From contig CAMCIC010000005.1 in NCBI GenBank assembly GCA_945874895.1, forward strand, positions 1 to 64,000: 64,000 nt of DNA, given 5' to 3'. The notes under the pieces were generated by a model that saw only the letters and a program-made list of their open reading frames with translations, was not told where the DNA came from and did no database searches. This DNA comes from Akkermansia muciniphila. Lineage in GTDB: Bacteria; Verrucomicrobiota; Verrucomicrobiia; Verrucomicrobiales; Akkermansiaceae. Each line of letters opens with the position of its first letter. Positions within the stretch are counted from its first letter, which is position 1. Position numbers and translations under genes: made by a program. Positions 26,158-35,886 of the stretch are shown here, piece by piece.

Positions 26158-27207
26158 TTAATCAATTTGATTCCTGCAACGTTGTTCAATTTCACTCACA
26201 GCCCATCGTGCGTGCTCGGCAATCATGGGATCATCCTCCTCCGCGACGATCTTCAATGCCTCGAGATCGTCACTCGTTCCCGTATTGCCCAGAGCCACGC
26301 AGACATTGCGCAGGAACCGCGCGCGCTTGATGCGTTTGATCGGCGATTTGGCAAACACACGGCGAAACGCTTCCTCATCCAAGGCGAGAAAATCACGCAA
26401 AGAGTGCTGGAAGATTTCCTCTCGTGCGTGGAATCGCAGGTCACGCGAAACTTGAGCGAATCGATTCCACGGACAAGCAGAGAGACAATCATCGCATCCG
26501 TAGATTCGATCCCCCATAGCGCGGCGAAATTCCGGTGGAATGGCGTCTTTGTGTTCGATGGTGAGATAAGAAATGCAACGCCGTGCATCCACCCGGTGAG
26601 GAGAGACAATCGCCTGAGTGGGACAGGCACTGATGCAGCGCGTGCATTTGCCGCAATGATCTCCGAACGGAGCATCGGAGGGCACATCGAGAGTAGTGAG
26701 AATTTCCGCCAAAAACAACCACGTGCCGAATTTGCGATGGATTTGCACGGTGCTCTTCCCATTCCAGCCCACTCCCGCATCCGTAGCGAAGTCACGCTCT
26801 AGCACTGGACCTGTATCGACGTAATAGCGCTGTGTGCCACCAAGTTGCTGCAAGTAGAGGTCGAGTTGCTTCAAACGATCTCCAATCCCATCATGATAAT
26901 CCTCATTCCAAGCATACCTGGCCACTCGATAGCCCGTTTGACCAGGGGTATCCCCAGGAAAATAATTGATACCTAGGCAAATGACCGTGGCACAACTGGG
27001 AAGCACTTCACGCGGATCACAGCGCCTCTCTTGGTTGCGCTCCATCCAGGCCATGTCCGCATGCATTCCTTGCTGAATCCAGTCGAGATAGACATCGGCA
27101 TGAGTGGCCCGCTTCGCCGATGTGAAGCGACATTCGTCGAATCCACAAGCCAACGCATGAGCGCGGATCTGATCTGCCAGTTGATGGGATTGCAGCTGCT
27201 CCATCAT
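26158..27207 (-). CDS. queG: Epoxyqueuosine reductase
   Basis: 349 residues. Cobalamin/substrate domain, then two [4Fe-4S] clusters with CGKCTRCISACPTQAI and CDDCLSACPWN, and a C-terminal HEAT-like repeat region. YYVDTGPVLERDFATDAGVGW is the well-conserved central motif. It reduces epoxyqueuosine to queuosine in tRNA, the last step of the pathway. The ATG overlaps the aroK stop by four bases, making the pair co-translated. Confidence 0.95.
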   Translation of the reverse strand: MMEQLQSHQLADQIRAHALACGFDECRFTSAKRATHADVYLDWIQQGMHADMAWMERNQERRCDPREVLPSCATVICLGINYFPGDTPGQTGYRVARYAWNEDYHDGIGDRLKQLDLYLQQLGGTQRYYVDTGPVLERDFATDAGVGWNGKSTVQIHRKFGTWLFLAEILTTLDVPSDAPFGDHCGKCTRCISACPTQAIVSPHRVDARRCISYLTIEHKDAIPPEFRRAMGDRIYGCDDCLSACPWNRFAQVSRDLRFHAREEIFQHSLRDFLALDEEAFRRVFAKSPIKRIKRARFLRNVCVALGNTGTSDDLEALKIVAEEDDPMIAEHARWAVSEIEQRCRNQID

Positions 27208-27755
27208 TCCTGACTGGCAAAATGATACCTCGCGCTTTCAATGATCCCCACGGCGATCTCTGTGCGGTTCAGGCCGCTCACTTCGATGGCAAGGTGGGAA
27301 CATTCCCGATACATGGGCTCACGTTGTTGCAAAAGATCAGCGATCACGGCACGAGGATTTTGCGTCTGCAAAATCGGTCGGTCACGATTCTTTCGCGTGC
27401 GCTGATAGACCGTCTCGGCATTGGCGCGCAACCAGACTACGTAACCGAGTTGTCGGAGCAGTGCGCGGTTTTCCTCTCTCAAAATCGCACCGCCTCCTGT
27501 GGAAATGATGGTCGAACGCAATTGCTGGGCCGCAAGGTCCCGCAGCACATCGGTCTCCCGATCCCGGAAACCTTCTTCACCTTCGCGGGCGAAGATATCC
27601 GTGATCGAACACTGAGCTTGTTGTTCAATCACGGAATCCGTATCAATCCAGGAAAAACCAAGCATGCGCTTGAGTTCACGACCCACGGTCGATTTGCCAC
27701 AGCCCATGAAGCCAATGAGTATGATATTTTGGACCTGAGGTCCGTCCTGATTCAT
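27204..27755 (-). CDS. aroK: Shikimate kinase
   Basis: 183 residues from the ATG at 27755 (MNQDGPQVQN). P-loop GFMGCGKSTVG, the shikimate-binding DTDSVIE (D34 region), RDRETDVLRDL, and STGGGAI. It phosphorylates shikimate in aromatic amino acid synthesis. The longer frame to 27959 is not supported. It is followed by queG with a four-base overlap. Confidence 0.94.
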   Translation of the reverse strand: MNQDGPQVQNIILIGFMGCGKSTVGRELKRMLGFSWIDTDSVIEQQAQCSITDIFAREGEEGFRDRETDVLRDLAAQQLRSTIISTGGGAILREENRALLRQLGYVVWLRANAETVYQRTRKNRDRPILQTQNPRAVIADLLQQREPMYRECSHLAIEVSGLNRTEIAVGIIESARYHFASQE

Positions 27756-27881
27756 GATGGAATCATGACAGGGAATCGAGGCTTGGTAAAAGGAAAATTT
27801 CAACCATGCGCGAAGCAATGTGAATGACGTGAAAGGGACAATCGAGATTGTCACTGGTGAAAAAAAAGGCACACTTCGCGT

Positions 27882-28943
27882 GTGAGTGAATGCAAAGCGC
27901 ACATGCCACAATTGGACGGCTTGCGGGCCTTGGCCATGATGGGTGTGATCTATCATCACTGGCTACCGGCCTCTTGGCGCTATCATTTTCCTACAGAAGC
28001 TGGCTTATTTTTCTTTTTTGTCCTGAGCGGTTTTCTCATGACCTTGGGATTGCTGCGCGATCAGAAGAGCCATGACTTCCTGGCAATTCTCCGCCGTTTC
28101 CATCTCAAGAGACTGGTGAGAATCTATCCGAGCTATTACTGTGCGCTTGGCATCGCGGCACTCTTTGGAGTGTGTGAAATCAGGCAATCCCCTGCATGGT
28201 GGCTGTTCAACCAGCAAAATTTTTTGATCCTGAAGCTCGGCTACTGGCCACCGGGCATATCGCATTTCTGGACCCTTGCGGTCGAGCAGCAATACTATCT
28301 CTTCTGGCCGCTGCTGATCTTACTATGTCCGCGAAAGCTCTTAGTATTGGTCTTACTGCTTCTGACACTGGTATCTCCTGTGACCCGATATTTCTCCACG
28401 GGGGGGGCTTGGCTTTCCCTCGATCTCATCCCATGGGGGCTATTGGATGATTTCGCACTCGGATCCCTGCTCGCCGTGGCTAAACATCGCGGCGTCATGC
28501 CGTCTTGCCGAATCGTCGATCTATCGGGTCTCTTTGCACTGACCGCGTATGCATTCCTCTACATTTCTTGGGAAATGCATCACAGCATTCCGCTATGGTG
28601 CCATGCGCAGCAGACATTTCTCGCCATCGCCTTTGCGGCTCTGATTGCGAGGGCTGCGGAGGGCCGATGCGGGCCGATCTCGCGATTGCTGGAGCACCGC
28701 TGGCTGGTGTCTCTGGGGCAATGGTCGTATGGCATCTATCTTTTCCACAACCTCGCACCTTTTTTTGTGGGAAAGATTTTCTGGTTTTTGTGGAACCCTT
28801 CCCTTCCATCCCACATGGCCCATTTGCTCAGACTCCCCTGTTTCGCGCTCGTAACTGCTGCATTGACATGGTCTTGTCGCAAGTGGGTGGAAATGCCCAC
28901 CCAGCGATTTTTTTCTCGGAGGCATGACAGCAAAAGGAATTGA
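27882..28943 (+). CDS. Acyltransferase family 3 membrane protein
   Basis: 353 residues, GTG start at 27882. About ten hydrophobic segments with the family's PQLDGLRALAMMGVIYHHW opening (catalytic His in the HH pair), RLVRIYPSYY, and ISHFWTLAVEQQYYLFWP. Such enzymes O-acylate sugars of surface polysaccharide or lipids. It is divergent from aroK and 79 bases ahead of tdh. The acceptor is unknown. Confidence 0.9.
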   Translation: MSECKAHMPQLDGLRALAMMGVIYHHWLPASWRYHFPTEAGLFFFFVLSGFLMTLGLLRDQKSHDFLAILRRFHLKRLVRIYPSYYCALGIAALFGVCEIRQSPAWWLFNQQNFLILKLGYWPPGISHFWTLAVEQQYYLFWPLLILLCPRKLLVLVLLLLTLVSPVTRYFSTGGAWLSLDLIPWGLLDDFALGSLLAVAKHRGVMPSCRIVDLSGLFALTAYAFLYISWEMHHSIPLWCHAQQTFLAIAFAALIARAAEGRCGPISRLLEHRWLVSLGQWSYGIYLFHNLAPFFVGKIFWFLWNPSLPSHMAHLLRLPCFALVTAALTWSCRKWVEMPTQRFFSRRHDSKRN

Positions 28944-29022
28944 CGAGCAGCGACAATGCACTTGATTCCGCCGCCGCTTTAGCGAAACTGCTCTTACCCA
29001 CTGCAGGGTTGTTTCCTGATTT

Positions 29023-30051
29023 ATGAAAGCTCTTGTCAAAGCCAAAGCAGAACCCGGCATCTGGTTGCAGGATGTCCCTGAGCCTGAAATAGGCCCCATG
29101 GATGCCCTCATTCGCATCAAAAAAACATCGATCTGCGGCACCGATGTGCACATTTACAAGTGGGATGCTTGGGCCCAAAGAACTATCCCAGTTCCTATGC
29201 CTGTGGGACATGAATTTTGCGGAGTGGTGGAATCTGTTGGTAGCGGAGTGACGGATCTCAAGGCGGGCGACCTCGTATCAGGCGAAGGACACATCGTCTG
29301 CGGACGTTGTCGCAACTGCCTCGGTGGCAGACAGCACTTGTGCCCTAACACCTCGGGTGTAGGAGTCAACCGTCAGGGCGCGTTCGCCGAGTATCTCTCC
29401 CTGCCTGCGAAAAATGTCTACAAAGTCGACCCCAACATTCCTGAGGATGTGATTTCAACTTTCGATCCTCTGGGCAATGCGGTGCACACGGCCTTGTCAT
29501 GGAATCTTGTGGCAGAGGATGTGCTGATCACCGGTGCTGGGCCGATCGGTTGCATGGCGGCTGCGATTTGCCGTTTCGCCGGGGCGCGTCATGTGGTGGT
29601 CACCGATGTGAATCCATGGCGCTTGGAACTGGCGAAAAAACTGGGCGCCACCCGCACGGTGAATGTGGCCCTCGAGACCATGGACCAAGTGAAGAAAGAA
29701 CTGGGCATGAAAGAGGGATTCGATGTGGCTTTGGAAATGTCAGGTCACCCTTCGGGCCTGCAGGACATTCTCGATCACACCTCCCATGGAGCCAAGGTCT
29801 CGTTACTTGGCATATTCTCTGATCGGATTGCGATTGATTGGGACAAGGTGATTTTCAAAGGTCTGATTCTCAAAGGAATTTATGGCAGAGAAATGTTCGA
29901 GACTTGGTACAAAATGAGCAGCATGATTCGCGCTGGGCTCGATATTGCGCCCGTCATCACTCACCGCTTTCACTACACGGAATACGAGCAGGCATTCCAA
30001 ACCATGATGTCGGGACAATCCGGAAAAGTCGTGCTCGACTGGACTCTGTGA
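29023..30051 (+). CDS. tdh: L-threonine 3-dehydrogenase
   Basis: 342 residues of the zinc-dependent MDR family. [13 protein letters not shown] (catalytic zinc Cys), GHEFCGVV, the structural zinc set [15 protein letters not shown], and the nucleotide-binding GAGPIGCMA. It oxidises threonine to 2-amino-3-ketobutyrate with NAD. The partner kbl (glycine C-acetyltransferase) is not adjacent. It is convergent with the DUF1080 operon end. A weak A/T-rich hairpin with a T-run near 30071-30089 may end transcription. Confidence 0.93.
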   Translation: MKALVKAKAEPGIWLQDVPEPEIGPMDALIRIKKTSICGTDVHIYKWDAWAQRTIPVPMPVGHEFCGVVESVGSGVTDLKAGDLVSGEGHIVCGRCRNCLGGRQHLCPNTSGVGVNRQGAFAEYLSLPAKNVYKVDPNIPEDVISTFDPLGNAVHTALSWNLVAEDVLITGAGPIGCMAAAICRFAGARHVVVTDVNPWRLELAKKLGATRTVNVALETMDQVKKELGMKEGFDVALEMSGHPSGLQDILDHTSHGAKVSLLGIFSDRIAIDWDKVIFKGLILKGIYGREMFETWYKMSSMIRAGLDIAPVITHRFHYTEYEQAFQTMMSGQSGKVVLDWTL

Positions 30052-30253
30052 TGTGTCGCCCTCCTGTCACAAAGATTGAGCTCTTTTTTATTTCTCCTAT
30101 GCGACTGATTCTTCCATCATACAAAAATGAGATGAATCGTATAAATTGAGTAAATCGTTTTTTCAATCTCATAGGAAGAAATGCCCATTCGCTCAGAGAT
30201 GAAAGGATCCGCTCTCGAAGCGCATCGCATGTTACAGGAACCCATAAGTGGAT

Positions 30254-30281
30254 AAAAAAAGCCGCCACGGAGAGTGGCGGC
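30254..30281 (-). terminator. Rho-independent terminator of the sugar operon
   Basis: Read on the minus strand: a GCCGCCAC/GTGGCGGC stem with a five-base loop followed by a run of seven T (A-run 30254-30260 on the plus strand). It lies 26 bases after the stop of the DUF1080 gene and clearly ends that transcription unit. Confidence 0.9.
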
Positions 30282-30307
30282 TTGAAGAAAATCGGTGAGT
30301 TCGACCA

Positions 30308-31006
30308 TCAATCGGCTTTCAGCACGATATCCTTGAACTGGACGTGCATCGGTGGACCCGCATGGAGTTGCAAGGCGAGAATGCCCTTTTTCGCGCCCTC
30401 GGCGGTTTCATCCATGACATCCACGGTTTTTTGACCGTTGATGAAATGTTGCAAATGCCCGCCTTTGGCGACGATGCGGTATTCATTCCATTCGCCGAGT
30501 TTGATCGAGGCCTGAATTTCATCGCTCTTACCAGCTTCGCCCGTAACTTCGATTTTCGGTTTGTTTGGTGCCTGACCGGCGCTGATTTTGACTTGCTGGC
30601 CGCGCAGGGCGAGAATACCGCGAGCTTTTTCTTCATAAAGAATGCCGCTGTATTTGGGGCCGACCTCGAAGTCCGCTTGGTAGCCGCTAACGACGAATTT
30701 CTGAGGATCGACGAGCTTGCTGCGGTATTGCACACCACTATTCCCCGATGTGGAGCCGGCGGCAAATTTGTAATGGAAAGTCAGCTCGAAATCACCGACT
30801 TCTCCGTCTTTCCAAACAAGGAAGGTGTTTCCCGCCGTCGGTTTCTCCTTGGTCGTTTTTCCGGTGATGGCACCGCCTTCCACACTCCAAAAGTCGGGGT
30901 TGCCCTCCCAGCCGGAAAGATCCTTACCGTTGAATAGGGGTTTTTCACCCGCGTAAGCAAGTGAGCAGGCGAAAAGGCAGACAAAGCTGTGAACGATGTT
31001 TTTCAT
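30308..31006 (-). CDS. Secreted DUF1080 protein (3-keto-disaccharide hydrolase family)
   Basis: 232 residues from the ATG at 31006, starting with a signal peptide (MKNIVHSFVCLFACSLAYAG). DUF1080/PF06439 lectin-like fold: KPLFNGKDLSGWEG at the N-terminus, DFELTFHYKF, GNSGVQYRSK and GEWNEYRIVAKG, all family hallmarks. Members hydrolyse or eliminate 3-keto-glycosides. Last gene of a five-gene minus-strand operon that also encodes a Gfo/Idh oxidoreductase and a sugar isomerase, ending at the terminator 30254-30281. Whether it acts on disaccharides or other glycosides cannot be told. Confidence 0.9.
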   Translation of the reverse strand: MKNIVHSFVCLFACSLAYAGEKPLFNGKDLSGWEGNPDFWSVEGGAITGKTTKEKPTAGNTFLVWKDGEVGDFELTFHYKFAAGSTSGNSGVQYRSKLVDPQKFVVSGYQADFEVGPKYSGILYEEKARGILALRGQQVKISAGQAPNKPKIEVTGEAGKSDEIQASIKLGEWNEYRIVAKGGHLQHFINGQKTVDVMDETAEGAKKGILALQLHAGPPMHVQFKDIVLKAD

Positions 31007-31071
31007 AATTGATGTAGGATAAAAAATACGGGCAATGGATGACCCACCGCCCGTTAGATACGCGGGGTTAC

Positions 31072-32220
31072 TTAGGCTTGTTTCACATCCACCCACTGTT
31101 TCGTGCGGGCCGACTCGAGAACGGCATCGCAGACATATTGTGTGCCGAGCGCATGACGGAAGTCCGGATAATTTTTCGGAGCCTCAGGATTTTCCAAGGA
31201 CTTCAGGAACTCATAGAGCTCGTGAGTAAAGCTATGCTCGTAACCGAGGCACAGACCGGGAACCCACCAATTTCCGGCGTAGGGCTGATCGCTGTCAGAG
31301 CAGTGAATGCTGCTCCATCCACGACGATCTCCGGAAACACCGTGATCGAAGTATTCGAGGCGGTTCAGGTCATGCAAATCCCAGAACAGAGACTTGTTCT
31401 CGCCGTTGATCTCGAAAGTGTAGAGCGCCTTGTGACCACGAGCGTAGCGGGTTGATTCGAAAATCGCCAAGGAACCGTTTTCGAAACGGGCGAGGAAGGC
31501 ACAAGCATCGTCGATGGTCACAGGCATTTTCTCTCCCGTGGCGGTGTGCACGCGCTCCTTGATGAAGGTCTCAGTCATGGCACTCACGGAAACGATATCA
31601 CCGTTGATCCAGCGGGCAGTGTCGATGCAGTGCGCCAGCAAATCACCTGTCACGCCGGAGCCAGCGGCTGCGGCATCGAGACGCCATAGACCGGCGCCAC
31701 CTTGCGGCAATTCTGAAGAAATGGTCCAGTCCTGCAGGAAGTTCGCACGGTAGTGGAAAACACGACCAAGTTCACCAGCGGCAACAATATTTTTGGCATG
31801 CGTCACGGCCGGCAAAAAACGGTAGTTGTACCAAACCAAGTTAGGGAGGCCGGACTCTTCCACGGCTTTCACCATGGTTTCGCCTTGTTCACCGTTCAGA
31901 GCCAGCGGCTTTTCGCAGAGAATCATCTTGCCGTGCTTGATGCACTCGAGAGCGATCTCAGCATGTGAATCGTTCGGCGTGCAGATGTCCACGGCATCGA
32001 TGTCCGGACGCGCCACCAGTTTACGCCAATCGGTTTCGTAGGACTCATAGCCCCACTTCTCCGCAAAGGCCTTCACCTTAGCTTCATCGCGACCGCAGAT
32101 CGCCTTACGCACAGGAACATATTCTGTATCGAAAAAGTGCGAGACCTGCGAGAGTGCATTCGAGTGGGTGCGGCCCATGAAGCCGTAACCGATAACGCCA
32201 ACATTGAGTTGTTTTTTCAT
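31072..32220 (-). CDS. Gfo/Idh/MocA sugar oxidoreductase
   Basis: 382 residues from the ATG at 32220 ([16 protein letters not shown]). Rossmann motif [16 protein letters not shown] in [14 protein letters not shown], and the C-terminal domain with [17 protein letters not shown], containing the catalytic DxxxH-type residues (D and H in GDLLAHCID). No Tat or Sec signal, so cytoplasmic. In glycoside catabolism such enzymes (ThuB-like) oxidise C3 of a sugar to a keto group. It is 17 bases after the sugar isomerase gene and 65 before DUF1080. Substrate not proven. Confidence 0.9.
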   Translation of the reverse strand: MKKQLNVGVIGYGFMGRTHSNALSQVSHFFDTEYVPVRKAICGRDEAKVKAFAEKWGYESYETDWRKLVARPDIDAVDICTPNDSHAEIALECIKHGKMILCEKPLALNGEQGETMVKAVEESGLPNLVWYNYRFLPAVTHAKNIVAAGELGRVFHYRANFLQDWTISSELPQGGAGLWRLDAAAAGSGVTGDLLAHCIDTARWINGDIVSVSAMTETFIKERVHTATGEKMPVTIDDACAFLARFENGSLAIFESTRYARGHKALYTFEINGENKSLFWDLHDLNRLEYFDHGVSGDRRGWSSIHCSDSDQPYAGNWWVPGLCLGYEHSFTHELYEFLKSLENPEAPKNYPDFRHALGTQYVCDAVLESARTKQWVDVKQA

Positions 32221-32237
32221 AAGTGGTACAATTTTTG

Positions 32238-33242
32238 TTAGAGAGATTTTTTCACCGAAACCATCGCCTTGAGGATGGTGTTCCATGTCGCAGGGTTTTC
32301 CAATGTGGCATTGGGGAACATGCAACCGTCCCAGCAAATGTGCTTCATGCCTCGCTCCGCAGCACCTTGCAACCAGAGAGCAGAGCACTTGGCGATATCA
32401 AGTTTGCCATTCGGGTCATCGGCAGGGCAATGACGCCCCGTCTTCTCGTGTGAACCTGTGCCGTGAACCGTACCGTCGTTTTGGGCGACGTGGAAATCGA
32501 TGGTCCATGGACGAAGTGCGCTGACCATTTTTTCATAAGCAGGCCAGAATTCCGCATCCGTGTAGCCGGTTTGAAGCAAGGCGGACTCGGGGGCGTTGTA
32601 GCCCATGAGATAAAGGTAAGTGTGAGCAAGGTCAGCTTGGAAGCCGAACACACCTGGCATGTCCACACCTTCCAGGGTGCGCAACATCACTTCCCAAGAG
32701 TGCATGCCTGCCCAGCAAATTTCACCTTCGGCCGCAATGCGTTCGCCATGATCCGCCGCAATTTTAGCCGCTTTACGGAAAGTATCGACGATGCGCGCGG
32801 TGTTTTGCACGGGATTTTCCGCCCATGTTTGCACACCAAACTCGGCGGAGTCCACGCGAATCACTCCATACTGACGCACCCCATGGTCATTGAGCAAGTT
32901 GGCAATGCGGCAGGCCTTTTCAATCGCCAGAAGGAACTTCGATTGTTGTTCGTCAGAACCCATCGAAGAATCCCCCACAGTGCCGGGCCATACGGGTGCT
33001 ACCAACGAACCCACACTCAAATTTTTCGCGGCGATCTTGTCAGCCATGACCTTGAGATCGTCTTCAGAAATGTCAGGATCGGTATGCGGATGGAACAGGA
33101 ACAGATCGACACCATCGAACTTGTGTCCGTCCACCTCGGCGGCGGCGGTCAAGTCCAGCATGTGATCGAGGGAGATCGGCGGGTGGTCGGTACCCGGCTC
33201 TTTTCCTACGAGACCGGGCCACATGGCGTTGTGTAGTTTCAT
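32238..33242 (-). CDS. Sugar phosphate isomerase/epimerase-like TIM barrel
   Basis: 334 residues of the xylose isomerase-like TIM-barrel family (AP endonuclease 2 fold). Metal-binding candidates: [14 protein letters not shown] (Glu), [12 protein letters not shown] (Asp, His), [15 protein letters not shown] (Asp, His) and the C-terminal ICWDGCMFP. It likely isomerises or cleaves a sugar, or removes a keto-sugar from a glycoside. It sits between the cupin gene (30 bases upstream) and Gfo/Idh (17 bases downstream). The [20 protein letters not shown] segment near the end is distinctive. Confidence 0.85.
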   Translation of the reverse strand: MKLHNAMWPGLVGKEPGTDHPPISLDHMLDLTAAAEVDGHKFDGVDLFLFHPHTDPDISEDDLKVMADKIAAKNLSVGSLVAPVWPGTVGDSSMGSDEQQSKFLLAIEKACRIANLLNDHGVRQYGVIRVDSAEFGVQTWAENPVQNTARIVDTFRKAAKIAADHGERIAAEGEICWAGMHSWEVMLRTLEGVDMPGVFGFQADLAHTYLYLMGYNAPESALLQTGYTDAEFWPAYEKMVSALRPWTIDFHVAQNDGTVHGTGSHEKTGRHCPADDPNGKLDIAKCSALWLQGAAERGMKHICWDGCMFPNATLENPATWNTILKAMVSVKKSL

Positions 33243-33272
33243 GATGGTTGAGTATAGGTGGGAGTTAACAGA

Positions 33273-34535
33273 TCATTTGTTTTTGTATGCACCCATCGCA
33301 GGAGCATCTGGATTTACTTCAGGACCAAAGTAGCGCAGGCAAACAAGCGGTTCAGTGGTAGAAGTGTTGACAAAGGTCACACCGGCTTTCGCACCAGCCT
33401 CTGTGCAGAAATATTCATCCTCGGTCAGCTCGTGGAAACGAATCAGCTTCGGACTATTCAGCACTTGACCGTTGATGGTGCCGCTGCCTTGCACGCAGAT
33501 CAGGCCATAGGCACCTTTGTCCTTGATCGTGCAGCTGGCTCCGGGTTCCACGGTGATTTCTTTGGCGGTGAAATACTGGAAATTGTCGACTTTTCCATAG
33601 ACAATCCATTTGTCTTGATAGCCTTCCCCCTGCTCGGCGATAACAGGTTCGAGGTAGTGATTGTCTTTGAAGTTGGGGTCCACATTTTTCTCCCAATCGA
33701 GCTGATCGACAATGAAATCCACATCCTGATGCTTGTCCTCGGGCATGTCTTTCACCAGCAGTGACCAAGGCACTTCACGACCCTCGACAAGGTTTTGATA
33801 CATTCCGAAAACATCGCTACCCCACTGCGGTTCATACGTGCACAGAGAACCTGGAGCGTGAAGAATGCAGGGATCGATCAACCAGCCAGTGCCGGGCTCG
33901 AGTTTGTAAGCTTTGGAGAGAGCGAGGATTTTGTTGTCGCCCTTGTTCCAGTTGGCGATGCACTCGCGCACCTGCTCCTTGGTCGTGCCGGGCTCAAAGC
34001 CCATGAACGTGTAGGGAAAATTGTTGCCGACATTGTTGTGTTGAGGCGGGAAGTAATAGGACTCGGGTTTGCCCTCTTGTCCCACCAAAGCCGCCTGTGC
34101 CGCGTCCTGGTGCATGTGGTGAGGAATAGGACCCATGTTATCGAAAAACTTCGAATACACCGGCCATTTGCCATACTTTTCCCAAATGGCGGAACCAATC
34201 AACTCCGCACCACACTCCGCGACGGCATCGCGCAGTGTAAAGCATTCGTCTCCCACGACAACGTAAGAAAGACCCTCATCTTCTGTGCGATTGTCATTGG
34301 CAGCCTCTGTAGTGGAAGCAAACCAGCGCTCGTCAATGCCACCACGATTCAGACCAAAGGCATACAGGTCGTCAGGATGCAACTTGAGGCGTTTTCCTGG
34401 TTGCAGAAAGGAGCGTGGCACCCAACAAGGGGCGAGGCGAAGCAATCCACCAGTTTCCGCCAAAGCGGCCTCCACCAGGGGTTTTACGTTGCTGCTGCGG
34501 GTTTTCAGGTCGTGTTTGGTTTTGGGTGCGGTCAT
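33273..34535 (-). CDS. Cupin sugar isomerase-like protein (mannose-6-phosphate isomerase related)
   Basis: 420 residues from the ATG at 34535 (MTAPKTKHDLK); an upstream Met nine codons earlier is possible. The central MGPIPHHMHQDAAQAAL with two or three His looks like a cupin metal site of the mannose-6-phosphate isomerase type. A second cupin-like fold follows (ITVEPGASCTIKDKGA, about 310-380). It could convert keto- and aldo-sugars in the pathway. Second gene of the operon; 96 bases upstream separate it from the mutarotase-like gene and contain repeated TTCTTG motifs. Confidence 0.7.
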   Translation of the reverse strand: MTAPKTKHDLKTRSSNVKPLVEAALAETGGLLRLAPCWVPRSFLQPGKRLKLHPDDLYAFGLNRGGIDERWFASTTEAANDNRTEDEGLSYVVVGDECFTLRDAVAECGAELIGSAIWEKYGKWPVYSKFFDNMGPIPHHMHQDAAQAALVGQEGKPESYYFPPQHNNVGNNFPYTFMGFEPGTTKEQVRECIANWNKGDNKILALSKAYKLEPGTGWLIDPCILHAPGSLCTYEPQWGSDVFGMYQNLVEGREVPWSLLVKDMPEDKHQDVDFIVDQLDWEKNVDPNFKDNHYLEPVIAEQGEGYQDKWIVYGKVDNFQYFTAKEITVEPGASCTIKDKGAYGLICVQGSGTINGQVLNSPKLIRFHELTEDEYFCTEAGAKAGVTFVNTSTTEPLVCLRYFGPEVNPDAPAMGAYKNK

Positions 34536-34573
34536 AGAACAGAGATGATTCGAAATACGCAAGATGCATCAAA

Positions 34574-34618
34574 TTCTTGCAGGCACGGGTGTACGGTATA
34601 ACAAGAATTTTGCAAGAA
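34574..34618. promoter_or_regulatory. Candidate operator: three CAAGAA/TTCTTG motifs
   Basis: Between the mutarotase and cupin genes there are TTCTTG (34574-34579), CAAGAA (34602-34607) and CAAGAA (34613-34618). The last two are exactly 11 bases apart, one helical turn; the outer pair forms an 8-base inverted repeat, TTCTTGCA (34574-34581) and TGCAAGAA (34611-34618). It may bind the operon's regulator. The motifs are seen; the function is inferred. Confidence 0.35.
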
Positions 34619-34631
34619 ATTCCCAAAAAAA

Positions 34632-35738
34632 TCAAGACAGCAGGAATTCCTTCCAGTCACACTTCACATGCACATAAGCTCCCTGCTCACCGTTGATTGC
34701 AATGGTATGATCGTCGATAGGCAAGATCGAACTCACCTGACCAAAGCCCTGCTCCACCAGAGCCACTCCTTGGATCACCGGTAGTCGTACGGGCTGCCCC
34801 TCTTCAAAAAGCCTTGTCGTAGGAATTCCGAAGTCCGCCAGTCGATTCTCTCGAGAAATTTCGAGCCCATTGCAGAAATGGCTGCAAACCTCCTCGATCC
34901 CTAACCTGCCGAGGTGACGACTTTCCCACGGATGAGCACTTCGGCCACCGTTTGAAATCCAGAAAAGTGTAGCGGGAAAATCTTTCGCATTTTTGAGCGA
35001 GAACCATACATGATCATCAAATGTCGCAGCAGACCACGCAAATGGCTGATCCGGTGTGGCTGGCTCATTGACCATCATGACCAGATCTTCATGCCCGGGA
35101 GGAGTGGGATAATGTGTCAAATCCATAGTCGATCCGTCTTTGCAGGGCACTGCGGTCAAAGACTCGAATCGAGCTCCTTCCTTGAGTCGTCCGGTCTCGC
35201 CGGCATCGGGATTGGCAAAGACTCCGTCGTATACCGAAGCCCAGCGGAAAGGGCTGACCGCCAATCTTCCCTGCCCCTGTGCCAAATCAGAAAAATCCAA
35301 AATCGGATGATTCCCATAATTCCATTCCCCACAAAGCCCCTCCACGACATGCTCTGAATACACCAAGGGTTGCCCTTCTCGAACGGAAAGCCGCTTGGTT
35401 ACATGGGCACCGGAATCGGTTTTGCGCATTTCAAGAACAAGTTCGCGGTCCGACTGAACGACCAGATCCCAAGTATCATTGGCCGTATCTCCGTGAGGAG
35501 CGCCCCCCGATTGTCCGGCGAAAGGCAGACAAAAAAAGTCTCCCCTCAACTGAGTGAGCAATGGCGGCAATGAAGCGTCTACCCCATCAGGTTGCCACGG
35601 AGCCAAAGCATATGGAGATACCGCATAGTCCTCGAAGTAAAAATCCACCGGAGCCATGTGCCCCCCCTGTGCGGTAACTGCAAAATCCACCTCGGGAGTA
35701 CTGACAAAAAAACTACGGCTGCCATGAATGATTTCCAT
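34632..35738 (-). CDS. Aldose 1-epimerase-like (galactose mutarotase fold) protein
   Basis: 368 residues from the ATG at 35738 (MEIIHGSRSFFVSTPEVD). The sequence resembles the galactose mutarotase-like beta-sandwich: FYFEDYAVSPYALAPW, LVYSEHVVEGL, NYGNHPILDFSD (a catalytic-type His) and AATFDDHVWFSLKN near the C-terminus. It probably interconverts anomers or binds the sugar substrate of the operon. First gene of the minus-strand operon; divergent from the ThuA-like gene at 35887. Family call moderate, as no single diagnostic motif is unambiguous. Confidence 0.7.
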   Translation of the reverse strand: MEIIHGSRSFFVSTPEVDFAVTAQGGHMAPVDFYFEDYAVSPYALAPWQPDGVDASLPPLLTQLRGDFFCLPFAGQSGGAPHGDTANDTWDLVVQSDRELVLEMRKTDSGAHVTKRLSVREGQPLVYSEHVVEGLCGEWNYGNHPILDFSDLAQGQGRLAVSPFRWASVYDGVFANPDAGETGRLKEGARFESLTAVPCKDGSTMDLTHYPTPPGHEDLVMMVNEPATPDQPFAWSAATFDDHVWFSLKNAKDFPATLFWISNGGRSAHPWESRHLGRLGIEEVCSHFCNGLEISRENRLADFGIPTTRLFEEGQPVRLPVIQGVALVEQGFGQVSSILPIDDHTIAINGEQGAYVHVKCDWKEFLLS

Positions 35739-35886
35739 GGACCGATCCAAACGATTTACGCCCGCTCCGCAAAGCAAAAAATCATTTCTTCTTCTGACCA
35801 TGCCACAATCCGTAAGGACGATGACGAAGAGAATTCAGGATTCGCTTGAAAAAGTTGAGCAGTGAAACCAGTATTGCTCACCTGCT

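Noticed and set aside
32463-33236. 257-residue plus-strand frame
   Set aside because: Antisense to the TIM-barrel isomerase, which is clearly coding.
33795-34601. 268-residue plus-strand frame
   Set aside because: Antisense to the cupin gene; no ribosome binding site or family features.
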